From Fremontodendron californicum (taxonomy: Eukaryota; Streptophyta; Magnoliopsida; Malvales; Malvaceae), in NCBI GenBank assembly GCA_030761205.1, contig JAULJL010000032.1:8313134-8377133 (forward strand): a DNA stretch of 64,000 nt, read 5' to 3'. The notes under the pieces are model-generated. The model was not told the DNA's origin, ran no database searches, and saw only the letters and a list, made by a program, of their open reading frames with translations. The position numbers were made by a program, and so were the translations under genes. Numbering within the stretch: the first letter of the stretch is position 1; the number at the start of each line of letters is the position of its first letter. This document shows, piece after piece, positions 10,784 to 21,560 of the stretch.

Positions 10784-11440
10784 GGAGAGGAAGACATAAT
10801 AGCCTCCGCATCCACTGAATCTCCTTATGTGGAGCCGAATGAAGAGGCCGTGGAGTGTTCTTTCCGGTCTTTGGAATTTGTAAATGCAGTTTTTGTCGCT
10901 GAAGGACAAAAAATTCCAAAACCAAAGCTGTCCAAGAACACAAGGTTGGGAGTAAAAACCACCGTAGGAAAAGGCTGCAGGGCAGGAAAGGGTCTCGGGA
11001 AATATCTTCAGGGGATGGCTCGAGCCATAGAGGTAAAAGGAAAAAAGGACCGATTTGGCTTAGGATATCTTCCAAAGGCCCATGAGAAAAGAAGACAGGT
11101 TGAAAAGAATCGACAAAGGAGGATGGCCCGTTTTGCGGGTATGGATATTGAGTGGGAGCCTATGACATTCCCACCTATCCTTCACAACTTCCGCTCAGCC
11201 GGTTCTCTGTTCGGAGAAAAGAATTCTGATGATGTACTTGTGATGATAGAGAAAGCCTTCAAGAAATTCCAGGTGAATGGTGATGAACAGATGAATGATG
11301 TGGAGATCTGCATGACTGGGAAAGACAGAATTGAAAGAAAAAGTGCTAGCTGGATGGTGCGACCTTGTCCACCAGGATATAGACTAACCAATTGGAGTGC
11401 GACTGAGTTGCCCATAGTCTTTAAGTCTATTCCAAAGTAA
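10784..11440 (+). pseudogene. G-patch segment downstream of Tat1 protease, same frame after a TAA
   Basis: Sequence after the TAA at 10781-10783 stays open in the same frame to 11440. Residues from about 11000 onward show a G-patch signature (GKGLGKYLQG, then DRFGLGYLP), an RNA-binding module. It ends with a conserved tail, WMVRPCPPGY and TNWS, also present in Tat2 (50789-50986). A G-patch after the protease is known in some retroviruses and in many plant Tat polyproteins. There is no strong start codon of its own, so it was probably part of the gag-pro polyprotein. The final codons overlap a candidate 5' splice site. Confidence 0.78.
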
Positions 11441-11644
11441 TACTTTTTAAAAAAGCAATCTTAATTATCTTTACCCAGAGATATTAAGTTTTTTTTGTAA
11501 TGGGCTTTTCAAGCATTTTCATTCAATAAATAACAAGCACAATGCATTATCCATATTGATGTGTCCATATTCTTTCATTTTTGTTATTCATTTTGTTTTC
11601 TATATATATATTTTCCTATATTGTTTTTCTCCACCTATTTACAG
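11437..11644 (+). other. Probable intron between the pro/G-patch and pol ORFs of Tat1
   Basis: A GT at 11437 (AAA|GTAATA) and a pyrimidine-rich acceptor ending TTTACAG at 11644 bound 208 AT-rich bases with several stops. Removing them would keep the reading frame from the G-patch ORF into the RT ORF, where the conserved TEYED/VEYEDPP region begins. Ogre elements are known to splice an intron at this place. The exact splice bases are inferred by eye. Confidence 0.6.
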
Positions 11645-14600
11645 GTGTACGGATGTGGAATATGAGGACCCTCCTGTCAGTAATTCTGAAATTGATTTTG
11701 AAAGACCCATTTGCACGGGTGATTTTGAGGCTAATGAAGATACTGAGGATTATGGTCTACCTCCGGATTTATTGAGAAAAATAGAACAAGAGGAGAAGCA
11801 AGTACTTCCTCATAAGGAATTATTGGGAACAATAAATTTGGGAAATGATGAAGAGATAAAAGAAATCAGAATTGGAACTTCATTGTCACCATTAATAAAA
11901 AGTGAATTGATAGCTTTGCTCCAGGAGCATATGGATGTATTTGCATGGTCATACCAAGATATGCCAGGGTTAGATCCGGATATTGTGGTTCATAGGCTCC
12001 CTTTAAGGCCAGAGTGCAAGCCAATTCAGCAAAAGTTGAGAAGAATGAGGCCTGATATGCTGTTAAAGATAAAAGAGGAAGTGAAGAAACAATTTGATGC
12101 TGGATTCCTAGAGGTGGCAAAATATCCGGAATGGGTGGCAAATATTGTTCCAGTACCGAAGAAGGATGGCAAGGTGCGGATGTGTGTTGATTATCGAGAT
12201 TTGAACAAGGCCAGCCCTAAAGATAATTTCCCTTTGCCCCATATTGATACTCTGGTGGATAATACAGCGAAGAGTTCTCTATTTTCTTTTATGGACGGAT
12301 TCTCAGGATACAATCAAATCAAGATGGCACCGGAAGATATGGAGAAAACCACATTTGTTACAATGTGGGGCACTTTCTGCTACAAAGTAATGCCATTTGG
12401 ATTGAAGAATGTTGGGGCAGCATACCAGAGAGCCATGGTGACCTTGTTTCATGATATGATGCATAAGGGAATTGAGGTCTACGTTGATGATATGATCGCA
12501 AAGTCACAAGGAGAAGAGGAGCATATTGCGAATCTTAAGAAGCTCTTTGAACGATTAAGGAAATTTAGACTCAAGCTAAATCCGGCAAAATGCAATTTTG
12601 GAGTCACCTCGGGGAAGTTGTTGGGTTTTGTTGTCAGCAAAAGAGGAATTGAGATTGACCCAGATAAAGTGAATGCCATTCAGAATTTGCCACCACCTCG
12701 CACTCAAAAGGAAGTAAGAGGCTTTCTAGGGAGATTGAATTACATTGCTCGGTTTATTTCACAGTTGACCGACAAATGTGATCCAATATTTAAGTTACTT
12801 CGAAAGCGTGATCTAGGAGAATGGGATGAAGGGTGTCAGATTGCTTTTGAAAAGGTTAAGCATTATTTATCGAACCCACCGGTATTAATGCCGCCGATCC
12901 CGGATAAACCAATGATACTGTATTTATCAGTATTTGAAAGTTCCATGGGTTGTGTTTTGGGGCAGCTTGATGAAACGGGAAAGAAAGAACAGGCAGTTTA
13001 CTATCTCAGTAAAAAGTTCACAGATTATGAGTTGAAATATTCATCGGTAGAAAAGTTATGCTGCGCCTTAGCTTGGACTGCTCGAAGACTCAGACAGTAT
13101 ATGTTGTACCACACCACATGGTTGATTGCCAAACTAGATCCAATCAAGTACATGTTGGAAGCACCTTCTCTGTCAGGGAGGACGGCAAGATGGCAGGTTT
13201 TATTGTCAGAGTACGACATTGTATATGTAAGTCAAAAAGCTATCAAGGGCAGTGCAGTGGCGGAATTCTTAGCAAGTCGGGCAGTGGAAGATTATGAGCC
13301 ATTGAACTTTGACTTCCCAGATGAGGATTTGATGTATGTGTCGCAAGCAGATGAGATTCCCCTAAAGAAGAAAGTGTGGAAAATGTACTTCGATGGCGCA
13401 TCTAATGCCATGGGGCATGGAATCGGGGCAGTGCTTATATCCCCAGAAGAAGACTGTTATCCTTTCACTGCTAGATTGGATTTTGATTGTACAAACAATA
13501 CTGCTGAGTATGAAGCATGTACTATGGGCCTTCGTGCCGCGGTGGACAGAAAGATCAAAGTATTGGAAGTTTATGGAGACTCAGCCTTGGTAATTTACCA
13601 GTTACGAGGAGAATGGGAAACCCGAGATACAAAGCTAATCCGATACCAAGAACTCATACTGAATTTATTAGAGGAGTTCGAAGAAGTGAATTTCAATTAC
13701 TTTCCTCGAGAAGAAAATCGAATGGCGGATGCTCTGGCTACTTTGACATCAATGTTTAAAGTGAATGAAGGGGCAGAAGTTGTGCCGATCAAGATGAGCA
13801 TATACGAGTCTCCTGCCCACTGCTTGAGTATCGAAGAAGAAGCAGATGGTCTCCCTTGGTATAACGACATCTTGCAGTACATCAAGACTCAACAGTATCC
13901 AAAACAATCGACAGAGAATGACAAGAGGACTCTAAGAAGGTTAGCAATGGGTTTTGTTCTAGATGGCGAGATTCTCTACAAGAAAGGGAAAGATCAAGTC
14001 TTGTTGAGGTGTGTCGGGTCTACCGAAGCTCGAAGAATCATAGAAGAGGTCCATGAAGGGATATGTGGCACCCACGCTAATGGTCACATGCTTGCTAAAC
14101 AGATTATGAGGGCAGGGTACTATTGGCTGACCATGGAAGGTGATTGTATCAGTTATTCCCGGAAGTGTCATAAATGCCAGATTTATGCAGATAAGATTCA
14201 TGTGTCGCCATCACCTTTACATGTCATGACTGCACCATGGCCTTTTTCAATGTGGGGAATGGATATGATCGGGCCTATTACCCCAAAAGCTTCAAATGGA
14301 CATCGTTTCATCTTGGTGGCCATAGATTATTTCACAAAGTGGGTAGAAGCTGCGTCTTATGCAAATGTAACGAAGTCGGTGGTATGCAGATTCGTCAAGA
14401 AAGAAATCATATGCCGTTATGGGTTGCCAACAAGAATTATTTCGGATAATGCTCTCAATTTGAACAATAAGATGATGAGAGAAGTGTGTACTCAATTCAA
14501 GATCACACATCATAATTCGGCACCTTACCGTCCGAAGATGAACGGCGCAGTAGAAGCAGCTAATAAGAACATCAAGAGGATCGTTGAGAAGATGACCAAT

Positions 14601-14753
14601 GTGTACAAAGATTGGCATGAGATCCTGCCTTTTGCCCTTCATGCATATCGTACTTTGGTCCGCACATCTACAGGGGCAACACCGTTTTCTTTGGTATACG
14701 GGATGGAAGCAGTGCTACCTATTGAAGTTGAGATCCCTTCACTTCGGTTTTGA
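11645..14753 (+). CDS. pol: Tat1 pol: reverse transcriptase, degenerate RNase H, archaeal-type RNase H, integrase
   Basis: The frame is open from 11556, but the likely coding exon begins at 11645 after the acceptor. Residues below are counted from 11556. RT spans about 150-410, with VDYRDLNKASPKDN and the catalytic YVDDM at 309. A first RNase H (about 440-590) lacks the usual catalytic Asp in LYLSVFESSMG. A second, archaeal-type RNase H (aRNH) starts at MYFDGASN (Asp613) and has NNTAEYEA and the GDSALV block; this second copy marks the Tat lineage. Integrase has an HH-CC zinc region ending CHKC, then D903, D964 and E1000. That is the D,D(35)E spacing, so the catalytic residues are intact. The frame ends at TGA 14751-14753, before the integrase C-terminal domain. 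Confidence 0.93.
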
Positions 14754-15103
14754 TGGAAGTTGGCCTAGAGGAAGCAGAATGGGTTAAAGCTCGTTATGAA
14801 CAGTTGAATCTCATCGAGGAGAAAAGATTGAAAGCAATTTGTCACGGGCAGTTGTATCAGAGAAGGATGATTCGAGCCCACAACAAGAAAGTTCATCCCA
14901 GACAGTTCCGAGAGGGGGAGTTGGTATTAAGGAAAATTCTCCCTATAGTGAAGGATCCAAGAGGAAAATGGGCTCCAAATTGGGAAGGACCTTATGTGGT
15001 AAAGAGAGCTTTTTCTGGAGGAGCATTGATTCTAACTCGGATGGACGGAGATGATTTTAGACATCCCGTAAATGCTGATGAATTGAAGAAGTATTATGCT
15101 TAA
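14750..15103 (+). pseudogene. Tat1 integrase C-terminal domain, shifted one frame from pol
   Basis: This segment continues the integrase in the next frame (EEAEWVKARYEQL, then the basic HNKKVHPRQF and WAPNWEGPYVV), and ends ADELKKYYA. It is the DNA-binding tail that normally belongs to the same polypeptide. A one-base loss in the TTCGGTTTTGATGG stretch near 14745-14752 separates it from pol. The pol stop TGA overlaps the ATG (TGATG), a layout that also occurs in Tat2. Confidence 0.85.
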
Positions 15104-16549
15104 AAAAAAAAATATTGTGTGATGCTGTGCACATGAAAATTCGAATGATTCCAAGTGTAAAAATAGAAATTCTATATACCTATTTCCCCTGAGAATTGCT
15201 TTTCAAAGAAAATATTTATGTTTGATATGATGAATGGCCGTTTTTCATATTCCTTCCACTAAGAAGAAATTATCCTTAGTCACCCCTTTGAGCCTTAAGA
15301 ATTACTTTATTCTTTGAACCTTGATCAAGGATCACCCTCTACACTGGAGGGCAAATACGAGGAAAGATAATAAGAAAATCATGGCAGAAAGAAAGCCATC
15401 GAAAAAAAAATGGACAGATGTTTCCAGAATAAGTTCTCCTCATGAAGTGATCCTTGATCCAATCACCCTTAAACACATTTTGGGCCTATTTATCCTTCCT
15501 TTCTAAAACTAAACCTTGGCCTACATTACATGCTTTGAAAGCCCATTTTGATCAAGCATGGATATTTAATTTGAAAGGTTATTCTCAGAATCCATCCCAT
15601 CTTTTGAATTGATATTTTTACTGTGGAAGCATTTAGAATTCTCAAATGCATGGCAAAAAAAAAAAGGGAGAGGTTTAAGCCGAAAACCCCAAAGGGCGAC
15701 TTAATACCGAACGGAGGAAACTTGAGTTGAAAACCTGTAAAAGGCGGCTCAAGTACTAATCAAAGTTTTAATCAATGCTCCATGTAATGGGGAAGAAAGC
15801 ATCTGACAGTCAGAGAAAAGGGGAACAATGCAGTCTGATGTAACTACAGAAGTTAAGAGATTACCCAAGTGAATTGCTCGTTCAAAAGAAATTTCAGATG
15901 GTTTGAAAAAAGAGGGGTCCAAGATATTCCGCATCCGGGGCATCTACAGCCTATAACCTTATATTTGTTTCTTATATCCTGGACATTTATTTTTACCATT
16001 TTATAACATTTCTTGCAATAAATTCTTGTCATCCTTTTCATGACAATTTTTGATTGATTCATATTCTTTTTCATATACTTTTAAGATGCATTATGGTTGT
16101 TATTAAATTGAATGATGGGATTTCAAAGTATTATTAAGGAATAGATTTTAAATCTTGGGAAGGTTTGGAAAGTTCACCAAGAAAAGAAAACAGTGAACGT
16201 GGTGGAGACTCCGTCGCGTAGTCAGAAAATCTGTGAACTTCAGCGAGAGACAGAAGCTGAGATTATTTGACAAGATATCTTGAGTGAAGGATCCCTCAAG
16301 TGGGGCATCAATGAACAGTTGAAGACTCTGTCCTGAAGTCATATAATCTGTGAACCTCAAAGAAACCATGGATTAGAAATTATGGCATAATCATTTGATT
16401 GCATTTATTAGGAAGCATACAAGCATTTGCAATTGCATAGCATTCTCATCATTGCATTTAGTTAACAGTGCAGATATCAGGCAAGCTTGGACTTCCCCAA
16501 GGAGAAACTCGTTTTGTTTCTCAAAAGATTCAGAGTTTGAGATTGCCAT
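15104..16549 (+). other. Tat1 3' non-coding region
   Basis: About 1.45 kb lies between pol and the tandem array, with no credible gene. It holds a short hairpin at about 15331-15348 (CCCTC, TACACTG loop, GAGGG), also present in Tat2 near 46875-46895, and the paired hairpins listed separately. A frame on the opposite strand (15853-16074) has a CxxC-rich look but no counterpart pattern of conservation that I trust. Confidence 0.5.
15675..15754 (+). other. Two adjacent conserved RNA hairpins in the Tat1 3' region
   Basis: Hairpin 1 (15675-15704) pairs TTAAG-CG with CG-CTTAA. Hairpin 2 (15720-15754) pairs ACTTGAGTTG with CGGCTCAAGT. Both carry the same internal pattern, GAAAACC on one side and AAAGG(G)CG on the other, giving an A-rich bulge and a CC/GG inner stem. 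Tat2 has both at 46388-46469, with compensating base changes in the stem of hairpin 2. This supports a selected RNA structure; its function is not known. Confidence 0.6.
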
Positions 16550-18350
16550 CAAGGTATTTTCTTTTGCTTTAAATCGAATTCATTCTGTTTTATCAAATGA
16601 GTCGAGCCTTGAGACCATCGTCGAGGTAGTTCTTTTTGTTTTAAATCGAATTCATTCTGTTTTATCAAATGAGTCGAGCCTTGAGACTATCGTCGAGGTA
16701 TTTCTTTTTGTTTTAAATCGAATTCATTCTGTTTTATCAAATGAGTCGAGCCTTGAGACTATCGTCGAGGTAGTTTTTTTTGTTTTAAATCGTATTCATT
16801 CTGTTTCGTCAAATGAGTCGAGCCTTGAGACCATCGTCGAGGTAGTTTTTTTTGTTTTAAATCGTATTCATTCTGTTTCGTCAAATGAGTCGAGCCTTGA
16901 GACCATCGTCGAGGTATTTCCGTTTGTTTTAAATCGAATTCATTCTGTTTCGTCAAATGAGTCGAGCCTTGAGACCATAGTCGAGGTATTTCCTTTTGTT
17001 TTAAATCGAATTCATTCTGTTTCGTCAAATGAGTCGAGCCTTGAGACCATAGTCGAGGTATTTCCTTTTGTTTTAAATCGAATTCATTCGGTTTTATCAA
17101 ATGAGTCGAGCCTTGAGATCACCGTCGAGGTATTTCCTTTTGTTTTAAATCGAATCCATTCTGTTTTATCAAATGAGTTGAGCCTTGAGACCATCGTCGA
17201 GGTAGTTCTTTTTGTTTTAAATCGAATTCATTCTGTTTCGTCAAATGAGTCGAGCCTTGAGACCATCGTCGAGGTAGTTCTTTTGTTTTAAATCGAATTC
17301 ATTCTGTTTCGTCAAATGAGTCGAGCCTTGAGACCATCGTCGAGGTATTTCCTTTTGTTTTAAATCGAATTCATTCTGTTTTATCAAATGAGTCGAGCCT
17401 TGAGACCATCGTCGAGGTAGTTCTTTTTGTTTTAAATCGAGCCCATTCTGTTTTATCAAATGAGTCGAGCCTTGAGACCATCGTCGAGGTAGTTCTTTTT
17501 GTTTTAAATCGAATTCATTCTGTTTCGTCAAATGAGTCGAGCCTTGAGACTATCGTCGAGGTAGTTCTTTTTGTTTTAAATCAAATTCATTCTGTTTCGT
17601 CAAATGAGTCGAGCCTTGAGACCATAGTCGAGGTATTTCCTTTTGTTTTAAATCGAATTCATTCGGTTTTATCAAATGAGTCGAGCCTTGAGATCACCGT
17701 CGAGGTATTTCCTTTTGTTTTAAATCGAATCCATTCTGTTTTATCAAATGAGTTGAGCCTTGAGACCATCGTCGAGGTAGTTCTTTTTGTTTTAAATCGA
17801 ATTCATTCTGTTTCGTCAAATGAGTCGAGCCTTGAGACCATCGTCGAGGTAGTTCTTTTGTTTTAAATCGAATTCATTCTGTTTCGTCAAATGAGTCGAG
17901 CCTTGAGACCATCGTCGAGGTATTTCCTTTTGTTTTAAATCGAATTCATTCTGTTTTATCAAATGAGTCGAGCCTTGAGACCATCGTCGAGGTAGTTCTT
18001 TTTGTTTTAAATCGAGCCCATTCTGTTTTATCAAATGAGTCGAGCCTTGAGACCATCGTCGAGGTAGTTCTTTTTGTTTTAAATCGAATTCATTCTGTTT
18101 CGTCAAATGAGTCGAGCCTTGAGACTATCGTCGAGGTAGTTATTTTTGTTTTAAATCAAATTCATTCTGTTTCGTCAAATGAGTCGAGCCTTGAGACCAT
18201 AGTCGAGGTATTTCCTTTTGTTTTAAATCGAATTCATTCTGTTTTATCAAATGAGTCGAGCCTTGAGATCACCGTCGAGGTATTTCCTTTTGTTTTAAAT
18301 CGAATTCATTCTGTTTTATCAAATGAGTCGAACCCTGAGACTGTCGTCAA
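16550..18350 (+). repeat. Tat1 tandem array, ~25 copies of a 72-bp unit
   Basis: The unit contains TTTTAAATCGAATTCATTC, then TCAAATGAGTCGAGCCTTGA and CGTCGAGGTA. Most copies are 72 bp (24 codons), so a repetitive 298-aa frame runs through the first half until 71-bp units shift it; I do not consider it a gene. A block of about 575 bp (eight units) near 17100-17675 is repeated near 17675-18250. Tat/Ogre elements commonly carry such 3' arrays, which can seed satellite DNA. Confidence 0.95.
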
Positions 18351-18638
18351 TATATTTTCGCTAGTTTTAAAGACCCCCGGGCACCATTTTTCTTTTGAAA
18401 ATCGAATTCGTTTTCTTAAGATGGATCGAGCCTAGATTAGTCAAGGAATTCAATTTAAGGACAAATCTTCAATTTACAGCTTATTATCAAAAAAATAAAA
18501 AAAAAAATTGGAAAATGAAAAAATGATAGAAGAATGAAAAAGAAAACCCCTTTCCCTTTCTTTCACATGTGATATCACTGACCGTACAAAATTAGTGTTG
18601 GTTTATCTTTGCCTGATTCCTGATTCTCAGCAATAGCC

Positions 18639-18650
18639 AAAGAGGGGCAG
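18639..18650 (+). other. Polypurine tract of Tat1
   Basis: AAAGAGGGGCAG followed by C lies immediately before the 3' LTR start TGTAGACACC. It is the plus-strand primer for reverse transcription. The same tract is found inverted at 44355-44366 in Tat2. Confidence 0.88.
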
Positions 18651-18651
18651 C

Positions 18652-21560
18652 TGTAGACACCTAATTTTGTCCGGACCACTAAACAGGTATGTTTTCTTCC
18701 CATATTGATGTTTCCGAGTATAAAAAGACTGTTTTCATCCTGCAGGTGGTACTCCGAGACTTATTTTAAGAGGGCGAGCACAAAAAGTCATACTTGAAAA
18801 AAGTCAACCCCAAAAAAAAGTCAACCCCAAAAAAGTCAACTCCAAAAAGTCAACCCCAAAAAGTCAACTACTGAAAAAGTCAACCCACTTTCAAAATCAA
18901 GATTTTAAGTTCAATTGAAAAATGGCGAAAGAATTTTGATAATCCGAGTTCTACATTGAAAGATATGGAGTTCGGAAGTTGGGATTTGGAGATTCAGTAG
19001 AAAAGAAACCCTAATCCGAGAAATTTGGGGAAAAGTGCTTAAACGATCAAACTGGTCGAAATTGAAGGTTCCAAATGAAAGATAAGCACTGACTACGGGT
19101 AATGAAGAAGTCACTTGCAAGAAAACTGAAAGAAAAGTCAATCCGGGAGAAAATCGAGAATTAGGGTTTTTAGTGGATTTCGGTGAAATCGGGAAGAATC
19201 ACAGAAATGGCCCGAATTGGTAAGACCAAAGCCCCCAATGGATGAAGAATGGTTAAAAAGGATGGCCCAAGGCTCAGATTGAAGAAAATCTGAAAATCGG
19301 ATTTGTTTTGAGCAAAACCGGGCTTCGGAGGTAAAATGGCAAAATTGGAAAAATTTGGGAAAAATAGCAAATGGACTCCGAAAATTATGGAAAATTTGTC
19401 AATCTCATTCTTAAATCATTTGAAGGAGATTGGCGAAAGAAAATCTTGATTCCGAGTTCGTTTGCAAAATGGCCAAATCCGGGCTTCTTATGTAGTAATT
19501 CAAAAAGGAAAATCCCGGAAAAATAGCAAATGGACTCCAAAAATTCTGAAATTTGGCAAATCTCATTTTTAAATTATTTGGAAGAGATTGGCGAAAGAAA
19601 ATCTTGATTCCGAGTTCGTTTGCAAAATGGCCAAATCCCGGGCCTCCTATGCAGTAATTCAAGCCGATAAATCCCTAAAAAAATACCAAATTAGCTCCAA
19701 AAATTATGAAAACTTCCAGATCACACTTTTTAATTATTTTGAAGAGATTGGTGAAGAAAAATCTTGATTTGGAGCTCGTTTAAAAAATGGTAAAATGTAG
19801 GGGCATAAAAGGGCATTTTTGGGAAGAAAAAATCCAAATAAATAGCAAACGGACTCGGATAATTTTGAAAACTTCCAGAACTCAATATTTTATTATTTTG
19901 GAAGTATTAAAAACAGAAAAATTGAATTTGGAGTCCGTTTGATATTTACTTGTATCCGGGGGGCAAAATGGTCATTTCACCCAAGCAACCGAAAAGGGCT
20001 TTTTTTGGCCCTTCAAAAAATCAGAGTTGGGCTGGAAAAGAGAAGTGCTGGCATGCCCAAGCCCAAAGAAAGGAGGAAGCTTCAAATTTTTTTTTTCTCT
20101 TTTTTCAATCAAGTGGTTAAAAATCAAGAGTTAGTTAACCATTCTCTTTGATCAAACCATGGTGATTAAACCACATAGGTTAAGAAAGATGTCAACATTA
20201 TTTTTGCATAGAGAGGGCTGAGATGCTAATCTAAGGGTGGTAATTTCATGACTTTTCATCTTGAATTATTGCCCATTTGATGGAAAATAGGTTACACAAA
20301 AATGACAACATCTTTGAGGCTATATAAGCATCATTAAGGCCAACCCTAGGGAGGCACATTTTGGTTTTTTCTTTTCCATTTTGGCTGATTTCTCTTAGTT
20401 TTTCTTAGTTTTTATCTTCTTGGTTGAGAGCAAAAAAAGAAAAGTTTAGAAAAAAAAAGGAAAGTTTGAAGAGAAAAGCTTGAAATATTAGCTTCTTGAG
20501 GTTGCTCTTGAGCACCAACTCTTGCACTTTCATTTTCTATTCTTGTTTTTTGCTATTTTAATCTCTACTTGGTGAGTTTTCATTTTAGAATAATGTTTTT
20601 TTGTTCTTCCTTCATTTCATTTCTTAAGTATATTTTATTTACATTTTGTTTTTACAATAAACTCACCATGGCCAAATGGCCTACATTATTTATTTTAAGT
20701 TGTTGTGTTGATTCATTTTACCATATTGTTTATGCTATTTTCTTTTTTTTGATGTTTTAAATGTTATGTTATTTCATGTTCTTGAGTTATATTTTAATTT
20801 GGTTGCTTTGTTTGTTGCCATTTATGTCTTAGATATCATGTTTTTTTGCATTTTAATTTTCTGTTTTCATGTTGTTTAAATTTGAGCATGTTTTAGATCT
20901 AGCATATTAGGTGTTTGTGAAAATGCTTGTGTGATTCTTTGCATGATTCTTGTTTTATATCCTAATTGAGCATGTTTTAGATCTAGTATATTAAGTGTTT
21001 GTGAAAATGCTTGTGTGATTTTTGCATGATTTAAGTGTTATGACTTAGTTTTTCATGCTAGTATGCCAAGTGTTTGTGAAAATGCCATGCTTGTTGGAGC
21101 TTGAGGCCCTTTGGCTACTCCATGTGTTTTGCATTGTGTGTTGCATTTTTTGTCATGCTAGTTGTTAGGTTTTTGCATTTGCATGATATTTGGTTGGATT
21201 TTTAAATTAAGCATGCCTTGTGTTTGTGAAAATGCCATGCATGTCTTAGGTCTAGGTTACATTAAATGCCATGCAAGTTCATGTTAGGTCTAGGCCATAT
21301 TATTTATGTCATGCATTTTCCTTACATTTAGGTTTAGATCCATGCATTTCATGCATTATGTTTGCTGCATTGTTTCATGCATTTCATGTTCATGCCACTT
21401 GAATAATGACTTGAGCCAATTAATGGTTCAAAGTCATGCTCTCTTGAGCACACTTGTGGAAAATTAAGTTTGTCAAATTGATTATTCTACTTTTGTGATT
21501 TTTTTACTTAGCCAATTTTTATCTAACTTTCAAAAAGTCTTAGCTACTGTTTTCAAGTCG
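18652..21560 (+). mobile_element. 3' LTR of Tat1, truncated to the first ~2.9 kb
   Basis: It starts TGTAGACACC directly after the PPT and follows the 5' LTR closely until 21560 (matching 2851), where similarity stops abruptly after TTTTCAAGTCG. About 1.9 kb of the LTR end is missing, with no CA terminus or target duplication. The first bases beyond the break (21561-21595) repeat the LTR stretch near 21480-21525, suggesting a rearrangement with microhomology rather than a clean insertion. Confidence 0.92.
20321..20328 (+). promoter_or_regulatory. TATA box of Tat1 3' LTR
   Basis: TATATAAG at the position equivalent to 1613-1620. Because it lies in the 3' LTR it could drive outward transcription into the flanking DNA. 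Confidence 0.55.

Noticed and set aside
15853..16074. Minus-strand ORF with CxxC pairs (YCKKCYK, CRCPGCG) in the Tat1 3' region
   Set aside because: Looks zinc-ribbon-like, but the equivalent place in Tat2 does not keep the cysteines, so conservation is of DNA, not protein.
16395..17291. 298-aa repetitive ORF (SNESSLETIVEV units) in the Tat1 array
   Set aside because: It exists only because the repeat unit is 72 bp without stops. The opposite strand is open too, and 71-bp units break it. No start context or domain.
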